Origin: a virus
Virus record (IMG/VR): IMGVR_UViG_3300035670_000547
Coordinates: 1-39,905 of that record
Length of the DNA stretch: 39,905 nucleotides
Direction: 5' to 3' (one strand)
Below the pieces are notes generated by a model. It ran no database searches, was not told the origin of the DNA, and was given only the letters and a program-made list of their open reading frames with translations. This document shows, in pieces, positions 6,224 to 10,246 of this stretch. The position numbers and the translations under genes were made by a program. The stretch's first letter is position 1. The number at the start of each line of letters is the position of its first letter.

Positions 6224-6525
6224 GCTGTTGCCTTGACCTTGGTGCGAGTGAGGACAACCTCACGGCTCGTGTCGGTATCAACCTGCCCTGTCTCGTCGAT
6301 GGGGTAGGCGATGATTTTGAGGACGGAATCCTCACCGATGTAGTAGTTGATGTCCACCCCGAACTTGCTGTCCCACTCGTCGTGTTCTAGATAGAACGTC
6401 TTTGTGGTGTGTGACTGGATGGACATGGTTGTCGCTTTGCGTTTCGCCCATGCCATGAGTGACTGGGCTTTGTTGATGGTGATGTCGAGTCGGCTAGCGA
6501 CCTCTTGTGGTGTGTACGTTTTCAT
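6220..6525 (-). CDS. Hypothetical protein with N-terminal HTH-like segment
   Basis: 101 residues. Residues 5-30 (TPQEVASRLDITINKAQSLMAWAKR) have the spacing of a MerR/excisionase-type winged-helix start. The rest is strand-rich (TKTFYLEHDEWDSKF ... VLKIIAYPIDE). It could be a small DNA-binding regulator of the leftward operon; the HTH assignment is by eye. ATGA overlap with the next gene. Confidence 0.55.
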   Translation of the reverse strand: MKTYTPQEVASRLDITINKAQSLMAWAKRKATTMSIQSHTTKTFYLEHDEWDSKFGVDINYYIGEDSVLKIIAYPIDETGQVDTDTSREVVLTRTKVKATA

Positions 6526-6528
6526 GTC

Positions 6529-6780
6529 TTACGACCCTGACCTTTGGCACTCGACTGACCATCGGATTGCGTCGCACACGTCTTCGTTGGCTCGGTCTGT
6601 CAAGTCGTCGAGAGCGTGACAAGTGAGTGCCCATTCGTCGGCGGTCATTGGTTGGATGTCCTCATCGTCGTTGGCTCCGATGAGTGAGTTGCCTGAGTCG
6701 ATGTCCCACCATCCGATGACAAGTTCATCGTCGGGTGCGTACCGTTCTTGTAGGCACTTGATGATTGTTTCCACTCTCAT
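6529..6780 (-). CDS. Acidic hypothetical protein with TADEWA motif
   Basis: 83 residues, strongly acidic. DDELVIGWWDIDSGNSL is followed by PMTADEWALTCHALDDL. The TADEWA motif recurs in the ArdA-like protein encoded at 7862-8203. A good TTGACA/TACAGT promoter lies just upstream inside the neighbouring gene. SD AAGGAGGGA. Acidity and size would fit a DNA-mimic or inhibitor, but this is inference. Confidence 0.6.
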   Translation of the reverse strand: MRVETIIKCLQERYAPDDELVIGWWDIDSGNSLIGANDDEDIQPMTADEWALTCHALDDLTDRANEDVCDAIRWSVECQRSGS

Positions 6781-7022
6781 TGCTGTCCCTCCTTGTTGTT
6801 AGTTGTACTGTATGACATCTGTTGGTTGTTGTCAAGGACTATCGCGGTGGACTGATGCCACGCCTCGCCCTCACCTGCGACGGGCTTCACCTTGTAGTCG
6901 AGGTTGCCGTACCGTTTCCGTGCGTCAAGGATGACGACAGAGAAACTGAGTGGTGTTCCTGCGACGTTGAGTGTTGCTGTCTTGCCGATGTTGGCGGACA
7001 GTTCTTGTGCTGTGGTTGTCAT
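6777..7022 (-). CDS. Hypothetical beta-rich protein
   Basis: 81 residues: TTTAQELSANIGKTATLNVAGTPLSFSVVILDARKRYG, then YKVKPVAGEGEAWHQSTAIVLD. It looks like a small beta-barrel with a G-K-x-x-x-L-x-x-x-G turn. The last 60 bases double as a promoter for the next gene, which explains the low-complexity C-terminus (NNQQMSYSTTNN). No family assigned. Confidence 0.57.
   Translation of the reverse strand: MTTTAQELSANIGKTATLNVAGTPLSFSVVILDARKRYGNLDYKVKPVAGEGEAWHQSTAIVLDNNQQMSYSTTNNKEGQQ
6807..6835 (-). promoter_or_regulatory. Sigma-70-type promoter TTGACA-N17-TACAGT
   Basis: On the minus strand TTGACA (6835-6830) is separated by exactly 17 bases from TACAGT (6812-6807). It is the best -35/-10 pair seen in the leftward operon. 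It lies within the 3' end of one gene and starts transcription about 20 bases before the ATG at 6780, so it would raise expression of the distal half of the operon. Confidence 0.65.
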
Positions 7023-7261
7023 TGCTGTTGTTCTCCTTCGTTGATGTAGTCAAGGTCAATGCTGTAAAGGTAGACCTCGTCGCCTTCGGCGTTGTGGAAT
7101 TTGGCGACCGTCCCGTCCTCGTCATCTTCATAGGTACTGTCATCTACCCATGCGATGAACGTGAGACTTCGGACGTAGTCGTCGGTGTAGTGCTCGTCAT
7201 GTCTTGCGTCAGGGATTGCGAGGTCTTGTGCGACTAAATCGGCGCGTACTGCGTATCTCAT
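7019..7261 (-). CDS. Acidic hypothetical protein
   Basis: 80 residues from ATG 7261 (SD GAAAGGAAAC); the in-frame extension upstream to 7390 is rejected because it overlaps the previous gene and has shadow-like composition. Sequence MRYAVRADLVAQD ... DDYVRSLTFIAWVDDSTYEDDEDG ... EVYLYSIDLDYINEGEQQQ is very rich in Asp/Glu. No family recognised. Confidence 0.6.
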   Translation of the reverse strand: MRYAVRADLVAQDLAIPDARHDEHYTDDYVRSLTFIAWVDDSTYEDDEDGTVAKFHNAEGDEVYLYSIDLDYINEGEQQQ

Positions 7262-7263
7262 GT

Positions 7264-7518
7264 TTAGTTTCCTTTCATTTCTTGTGCGAATACTGCCAAC
7301 TCCAACTGTTCGACAATGGCACACTGGTCGCCCGTCCCCATCTCTGCGAACTCGTCGAGGTCGTCCTGTGTCCAGTGCGAGATGTCGCATATGGCGTGCG
7401 TGTTCTCTAGTTCTCCTGCCGTGAGGTGTGACCCTGTGGGTAGATGGTCAAGGATGAGGTAGCCTTCGTTCTGTAGGTCGTACAGAAGATAGGCGCGTTC
7501 CATTGTGTCAAGGTTCAT
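7264..7518 (-). CDS. Acidic hypothetical protein
   Basis: 84 residues. N-terminal helix MNLDTMERAYLLYDLQNEGYLILDHLP, then acidic HWTQDDLDEFAEMGTGDQCAIVEQLELAVFAQEM. Two bases separate it from its upstream neighbour's stop. No family recognised; net charge is strongly negative. Confidence 0.58.
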   Translation of the reverse strand: MNLDTMERAYLLYDLQNEGYLILDHLPTGSHLTAGELENTHAICDISHWTQDDLDEFAEMGTGDQCAIVEQLELAVFAQEMKGN

Positions 7519-7520
7519 GG

Positions 7521-7829
7521 TTAGACCCCTTCCGTTTCCATGAGGTCATCAAGCCAGTTCTCTACGGCGTGAGGGTTCACTGCCCATTCTTTGAGGGCGT
7601 CGGCAAGATAGTCCGCCTCCATGTATCCCTGTCGCGTGTGCTGTCCGACGTTCGCCCCGTAGTTGTCGTCGCTCCATCCGATGAGGTCGAGATAGAGAAG
7701 AAACGGGTTGTTGTATCGGTCGCAGTTGAGACCCCAACGGTACAGTGCCTCGGCTTGCGGTGCTTTCGTGTTCTCTCGTTCGAGATAGTCCCATACTGAG
7801 ACTGTCTGCTCTTCTTCTTGCGTGTCCAT
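7521..7829 (-). CDS. Hypothetical actinophage protein sharing an N-terminal tag with the ArdA-like protein
   Basis: 102 residues from ATG 7829 (SD AGAAGGG). The first 15 residues (MDTQEEEQTVSVWDY) closely match those of the next upstream gene (METQEQEQTYTYEEY). The body PFLLYLDLIGWSDDNYG ... GYMEADYLADALKEWAVNPHAVENWLDDLME resembles an actinophage small-protein family (D-L-I-G-x-S ... E-x-x-x-L-A-x-A-L-x-x-W) without assigned function. Strongly acidic. The preceding 32-base gap holds AAC repeats around the ribosome-binding site. Confidence 0.62.
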   Translation of the reverse strand: MDTQEEEQTVSVWDYLERENTKAPQAEALYRWGLNCDRYNNPFLLYLDLIGWSDDNYGANVGQHTRQGYMEADYLADALKEWAVNPHAVENWLDDLMETEGV

Positions 7830-7861
7830 TGTTGTTGTTTCCCTTCTGTGTTGTGTTGTTG

Positions 7862-8203
7862 TTAGTAACTGCGGAATAGGTGTCCGTCGGTTTCCCATAC
7901 CTCGCCTCCGCGCTCTAGGTCGTTGGCGTAGGCGTCGTAGTCGAAGTACTTACACTTGACCGCTTCGGGGTAGTTGTCGTCGGCTAGTTGTTCGGCATAT
8001 TCTTTGACCGTCATTTCCCCGATGTATGCCTCCTCGAAGTCTGAGAAGTGGTGCGCCCATTCGTCGGCGGTGAGTTGTGCGTCCTTCTTGTGGAAGTTGT
8101 CGAGGTACACCCCGAACGCCTCCATAGGGTCGCCTTCACCGTAGAAGTGTTCGATTAGGTACTCCTCGTAGGTGTAGGTCTGCTCTTGCTCTTGTGTTTC
8201 CAT
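7862..8203 (-). CDS. ArdA-like antirestriction protein (short form)
   Basis: 113 residues. The C-terminal 60 residues carry the ArdA signature: FSDFEEAYIGEMTVKEYAEQLADD, then KYFDYDAYANDLERGG and WETDGHLFRSY. ArdA proteins are elongated acidic DNA mimics that occupy the DNA slot of type I restriction-modification enzymes. Typical ArdA is about 165-180 residues in three domains. Here the N-terminal domain is absent or replaced by a Gln/Glu-rich start and a short YLDNFHKKDAQLTADEWA segment. Start ATG 8203 overlaps the previous stop; SD GGAGGGCAAGTA. Likely protects incoming phage DNA from host restriction. Confidence 0.78.
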   Translation of the reverse strand: METQEQEQTYTYEEYLIEHFYGEGDPMEAFGVYLDNFHKKDAQLTADEWAHHFSDFEEAYIGEMTVKEYAEQLADDNYPEAVKCKYFDYDAYANDLERGGEVWETDGHLFRSY

Positions 8204-8502
8204 TACTTGCCCTCCGTTGTAATTGTGTCGTGAATTACTGCCTCGCGCACCTTTTCGGGAACATCTAGCCATTTGATTCTGTAGTGACCGTTCTCGTATC
8301 GGTATCGGCTTGCGTCATAGTTGCTCATATCTGACCAGCCACTAAATGAAAGGCTCGCGTTTGTTCCTAGGTAGCCCACGCGCTCGTCGTCGAACTTGAC
8401 AAAAATTGTGTAAGCGTCTACGAACTTTGGATGGTGGAAGCAGTCCACGACATTGTCGGGTGCTCCTTCTCTCCATCGTTTCCCTGCTCTGCGTATTGCC
8501 AT
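8203..8502 (-). CDS. Hypothetical protein
   Basis: 99 residues. Basic N-terminus (MAIRRAGKRWREGAPDN), then HHPKFVDAYTIFVKFDDERVGYLGTNASLSFSGWSDMS and YRYENGHYRIKWLDVPEKVREAV. Mixed alpha/beta with aromatic strands; no family recognised. Starts with the repeated SD cassette (AAGGAGGGCAAGTAATG) and has its own promoter at 8543-8571. Confidence 0.58.
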   Translation of the reverse strand: MAIRRAGKRWREGAPDNVVDCFHHPKFVDAYTIFVKFDDERVGYLGTNASLSFSGWSDMSNYDASRYRYENGHYRIKWLDVPEKVREAVIHDTITTEGK

Positions 8503-8542
8503 TACTTGCCCTCCTTGTAGGTGATATGTCTAACTGTAATAC

Positions 8543-8571
8543 ACACTAGCGTGCGTATCGTCCCTAGTCAA
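8543..8571 (-). promoter_or_regulatory. Sigma-70-type promoter TTGACT-N17-TAGTGT overlapping a cloverleaf element
   Basis: Minus strand: TTGACT (8571-8566), 17-base spacer, TAGTGT (8548-8543). The -35 lies within the outer stem and first inner stem of cloverleaf element C, so folding or protein binding there would compete with RNA polymerase. Transcription would start near 8536 and read the gene at 8502. Confidence 0.55.
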
Positions 8572-8607
8572 GCCTCGACGCTTGTGCCACCCTACGGTGG
8601 GCTAGGG
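8562..8607 (-). repeat. Three-way-junction (cloverleaf) element C
   Basis: Plus-strand coordinates: outer stem CCCTAG 8562-8567 with CTAGGG 8602-8607; inner stem CAAGC 8569-8573 with GCTTG 8580-8584 (loop CTCGAC); inner stem CCACC 8587-8591 with GGTGG 8596-8600 (loop CTAC). The element fills the gap after the stop of the 40-residue gene. Same architecture as elements A, B and D, with different paired bases. Confidence 0.75.
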
Positions 8608-8615
8608 GTTCGGGG

Positions 8616-8738
8616 TTAGTGGGTTGCGCTGACCCATTCCCCAACTGGCATGTCCTCGAAACATTCCGCGCATAGCCCCTCTTGGATGTCGTCCTCAGGG
8701 TCTACCGTTCCGCATAGGTGGCACTTGTCGGGGTTCAT
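8616..8738 (-). CDS. 40-residue zinc-ribbon mini-protein
   Basis: Cys6-x2-Cys9 and Cys23-x2-Cys26 (DKCHLCGTVDPEDD ... GLCAECFEDM) form a complete zinc-ribbon-like four-cysteine set. The start overlaps the upstream stop by four bases. No close relative recognised. Too short for ordinary gene finders but well supported by overlap, cysteine spacing and position. Confidence 0.6.
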   Translation of the reverse strand: MNPDKCHLCGTVDPEDDIQEGLCAECFEDMPVGEWVSATH

Positions 8739-8971
8739 TTTGTGCCTGCCAGTTTGATGAGGTGCGACACCGTGACGTAGTTGCGCTCTGCCCTAAGGTA
8801 TCGCTGTCTCGTGGCTTCCGCTTCGACACTGTCCGCCCCGAATTTGTGGCTTGCCTCCCAGAACGCGCCCTCGGCTTTGTCTAACTCATTACCGAACGCG
8901 CGACGCATATCTCGCGCCTCGTCCTCGTTCATGATGGCGACATAGGTATCGCCGTTGCGTACTATCTCCAT
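8735..8971 (-). CDS. Hypothetical helical protein
   Basis: 78 residues from ATG 8971, directly after the SD cassette AAGGAGGGCAAGTA. Starts with a strand MEIVRNGDTYVAIMN, then one long charged helix EDEARDMRRAFGNELDKAEGAFWEASHK ... RYLRAERNYVTVSHLIKL. The extension upstream to 9109 runs through cloverleaf element D and is rejected. Function unknown. Confidence 0.6.
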   Translation of the reverse strand: MEIVRNGDTYVAIMNEDEARDMRRAFGNELDKAEGAFWEASHKFGADSVEAEATRQRYLRAERNYVTVSHLIKLAGTK

Positions 8972-9013
8972 TACTTGCCCTCCTTGTTGTTGTTGCGGAC
9001 TTGTGTCCGTCGT

Positions 9014-9057
9014 CCCCTGGTAGGTCGTGAACCTGCGCCGTCGATACGGGCTAGGGG
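9014..9057 (-). repeat. Three-way-junction (cloverleaf) element D
   Basis: Outer stem CCCCT 9014-9018 with AGGGG 9053-9057, extended by a G-T wobble and a G-C pair. Inner stem AGGT 9022-9025 with ACCT 9031-9034 (loop CGTGA). Inner stem CCGT 9038-9041 with ACGG 9046-9049 (loop CGAT). It lies between the 68-residue gene's stop and the next ribosome-binding site. The flank on the stop-codon side (AACCCC-A-CCCCTAGCCC on the minus strand) is shared with element C. Confidence 0.7.
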
Positions 9058-9065
9058 TATTGGGG

Positions 9066-9272
9066 TTATTTGGCGTGACCTCCGCAATCCGCGCACTTTG
9101 CGCCGTCACTTGACCAGCGTGGTGTCCATGACCAGCGGTAGCCTGTCTCGCCAGCCTCCCGTAGTCTTTGGTCTACGTTCGTGCCGTACTTGGGGTCATT
9201 CTGCCATCGTGAATCTCCGCAATCGTCGCAGATTACGACGTCCTCGTCGATATTGGCGATGTAGTAGGACAT
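9066..9272 (-). CDS. CxxC...CxxC zinc-ribbon-like protein
   Basis: 68 residues from ATG 9272. Cys15-x2-Cys18 and Cys60-x2-Cys63 flank a 41-residue insert (DVVICDDCGDSRW ... DGAKCADCGGHAK). Probably a single zinc site closed from both ends. No enzyme motif. SD GAGGAGGGCAAATA. The in-frame extension to 9383 overlaps the previous gene and is rejected. Confidence 0.62.
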   Translation of the reverse strand: MSYYIANIDEDVVICDDCGDSRWQNDPKYGTNVDQRLREAGETGYRWSWTPRWSSDGAKCADCGGHAK

Positions 9273-9484
9273 TATTTGCCCTCCTCGTTTAGATAAATTT
9301 CTACCCATTCGCCATCTGTCGGCAGATTCAGGGTCGCCTTTTCGTCGGCGGTGAAGATATCGGCGGTGGACTTGTGTCCCCATCCGTTCTCGTTATTCCA
9401 CCATTCGGACACCCAATAGTTGGGATGATTCGGGAACGCTAGAACGGGCGTCCCTTGTCGGTGAATTGTGTACGCTACTTTCAT
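9272..9484 (-). CDS. Hypothetical protein
   Basis: 70 residues. MKVAYTIHRQGTPVLAF, aromatic NYWVSEWWNNENGWGHKS, then IFTADEKATLNLPTDGEWVEIYLNEEG. Acidic C-terminus. Preceded by SD GCAAGGGG, AAC repeats and the promoter at 9518-9546. No family recognised. Confidence 0.57.
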   Translation of the reverse strand: MKVAYTIHRQGTPVLAFPNHPNYWVSEWWNNENGWGHKSTADIFTADEKATLNLPTDGEWVEIYLNEEGK

Positions 9485-9517
9485 TTTTTCCCCTTGCTGT
9501 TGTTGTTGGTATGTCTT

Positions 9518-9546
9518 ACTGTATCACAAGGCTATCACCTTGCTAG
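9518..9546 (-). promoter_or_regulatory. Extended -10 promoter TGA-TACAGT with adjoining palindrome
   Basis: Minus strand: TACAGT (9523-9518) preceded by TGA, giving an extended -10. The -35 at 17 bases (CTAGCA) is poor. An inverted repeat CAAGG-N6-CCTTG at 9527-9542 fills the spacer, so it could be an operator. Cloverleaf element A begins two bases further upstream. Drives the 70-residue gene at 9484. Confidence 0.5.
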
Positions 9547-9547
9547 T

Positions 9548-9587
9548 GCCTCGTCCGAATCGAATCGGCACGCCCAAGGCGCGAGGC
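9548..9587 (-). repeat. Three-way-junction (cloverleaf) element A
   Basis: Outer stem GCCTCG 9548-9553 with CGAGGC 9582-9587. Inner stem CCGA 9555-9558 with TCGG 9565-9568 (loop ATCGAA). Inner stem CGCC 9571-9574 with GGCG 9578-9581 (loop CAA). All 14 pairs are Watson-Crick and junction strands are one, two and zero bases. Located between the stop of the 61-residue gene and the promoter of the next. Confidence 0.78.
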
Positions 9588-9593
9588 GGGGGA

Positions 9594-9779
9594 TTACATT
9601 CCGAATCCGCAAGCCTCCACGAATCGGGCGCGGTCGAATCGTGGGCTCTCCTCCTCCATCATGTCCGCAAGTTTGCGGGTCATGGCGAACAATGCGGACT
9701 GTCCATCGACGCCGATATCTTTCTGCCCGCCTAATTCGCGGATGATATTGGCTATGGCTTGGTAGTGCTTTCTGGTCAT
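9594..9779 (-). CDS. Conserved actinophage-type small helical protein
   Basis: 61 residues: MTRKHYQAIANIIRELGG ... ALFAMTRKLADMMEEESPRFDRARFVEACGF. Short phage proteins starting M-T-R-K-x-Y-x-x-I-A and ending in F-D-x-x-R-F-x-x-A-C-G are frequent in actinophages; role unknown. Begins with the repeated SD cassette (AAGGAGGGCAAGACATG). Confidence 0.68.
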   Translation of the reverse strand: MTRKHYQAIANIIRELGGQKDIGVDGQSALFAMTRKLADMMEEESPRFDRARFVEACGFGM

Positions 9780-9818
9780 GTCTTGCCCTCCTTAGTGTTG
9801 TTGTGTCTTGCCTTGCGT

Positions 9819-9857
9819 CCCGTATCGCAATCGAATGCCACGCCCAAGGCGTACGGG
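9819..9857 (-). repeat. Three-way-junction (cloverleaf) element B
   Basis: Outer stem CCCGTA 9819-9824 with TACGGG 9852-9857. Inner stem GCA 9827-9829 with TGC 9836-9838 around the same ATCGAA loop as element A. Inner stem CGCC 9841-9844 with GGCG 9848-9851 (loop CAA, also identical to A). Four of six outer pairs and two inner pairs differ from A yet remain complementary. Confidence 0.77.
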
Positions 9858-9866
9858 GAACCCTTG

Positions 9867-10010
9867 CTACTTGACTTGGTCCAGCAGTTCTGCCATCGAC
9901 AGTAGCCAAGTGGCGTTAGCCTCATGGGTTCTGTCGTCGCCCGCGAGAGCGCGGAATCTTTCGGCGAGGCTTTCCGCCATCGCCACTGTCTGCCTATCTA
10001 CTGCGAACAT
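9867..10010 (-). CDS. First gene of leftward operon, hypothetical 47-residue helical protein
   Basis: MFAVDRQTVAMAESLAERFRALAGDD ... HEANATWLLSMAELLDQVK, all-helical in appearance. SD AAAGGGG seven bases before ATG 10010. The start codon lies inside an SOS-like palindrome and the SD lies in a switchable hairpin, so both transcription and translation of this gene look regulated. No family recognised. Confidence 0.6.
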   Translation of the reverse strand: MFAVDRQTVAMAESLAERFRALAGDDRTHEANATWLLSMAELLDQVK

Positions 10011-10017
10011 TCGTTCG
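10004..10017. promoter_or_regulatory. SOS/LexA-like box 1 (CGAAC-N4-GTTCG)
   Basis: CGAACATTCGTTCG is a perfect match to the Gram-positive/actinobacterial LexA core CGAAC-N4-GTTCG. It overlaps the start codon of the first leftward gene. Confidence 0.55.
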
Positions 10018-10045
10018 CCCCTTTCGTTCAGGGGGCTTGCGCCCC
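10017..10045 (-). promoter_or_regulatory. Leader with alternative hairpins controlling the first leftward gene
   Basis: On the minus strand, segment a GGGGC (10045-10041) and segment b GCCCC (10036-10032) form a hairpin with a GCAA (GNRA) tetraloop. Segment c GGGGC (10021-10017) contains the Shine-Dalgarno and can instead pair with b across a ten-base loop. Pairing a-b leaves the SD free; pairing b-c hides it. Read in the plus direction the a-b hairpin is followed by TTTT and could also stop rightward transcription. Confidence 0.55.
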
Positions 10046-10063
10046 TTTTCCCTTACAAATACC

Positions 10064-10097
10064 ACTGTAGCAGATAGGGAGACAGAAAGCAAGTCAA
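10064..10097 (-). promoter_or_regulatory. Main leftward promoter (extended -10 TGC-TACAGT)
   Basis: Minus strand: TACAGT (10069-10064) preceded by TGC. At 17 bases upstream the -35 is TTGCTT (10092-10087); a TTGACT (10097-10092) overlaps it but would need a 22-base spacer. It would start transcription near 10057 and give a leader of about 47 bases before ATG 10010. No other promoter precedes the 21-gene leftward block. Confidence 0.6.
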
Positions 10098-10127
10098 AAC
10101 ACGTTACAATCGTATGACAATTTTCAC

Positions 10128-10141
10128 CGAACACACGTTCG
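10128..10141. promoter_or_regulatory. SOS/LexA-like box 2 (CGAAC-N4-GTTCG)
   Basis: CGAACACACGTTCG, a perfect core match. It lies about 30 bases upstream of the leftward -35. Confidence 0.55.
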
Positions 10142-10160
10142 CCTACCACCCCGACACCTA

Positions 10161-10174
10161 CGAACACCTGTTCG
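10161..10174. promoter_or_regulatory. SOS/LexA-like box 3 (CGAAC-N4-GTTCG)
   Basis: CGAACACCTGTTCG, a perfect palindromic arm pair (CGAACA/TGTTCG). It starts 33 bases (about three helical turns) from box 2. Confidence 0.57.
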
Positions 10175-10177
10175 CCA

Positions 10178-10191
10178 CAAACACACGTTCG
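10178..10191. promoter_or_regulatory. SOS/LexA-like box 4 (one mismatch)
   Basis: CAAACACACGTTCG differs from the core by one base. It shares the ACACGTTCGCC right half with box 2; all four boxes are followed by CC. Confidence 0.45.
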
Positions 10192-10210
10192 CCCCAACCC
10201 TCGACATTTT

Positions 10211-10246
10211 GTTAGGTAACCCTAACATCAGTTAGGCGACCCTTAC
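10211..10246. promoter_or_regulatory. Tandem GTTAGG palindromes (candidate operator or origin repeat)
   Basis: GTTAGGTAACCCTAAC (10211-10226) is a perfect 6-4-6 inverted repeat. It is repeated imperfectly as GTTAGGCGACCCTTAC (10231-10246) with a 20-base period, about two helical turns. The spacing suits cooperative binding of a dimeric regulator or an initiator. Confidence 0.45.

Noticed and set aside
10114-10216. 32-residue frame MTIFTEHTFAYHPDTYEHLF... across the SOS-like boxes
   Set aside because: Arises from the repeated GAACAC/GTTCGCC boxes; no SD and no homologue recognised. A leader peptide cannot be fully excluded.
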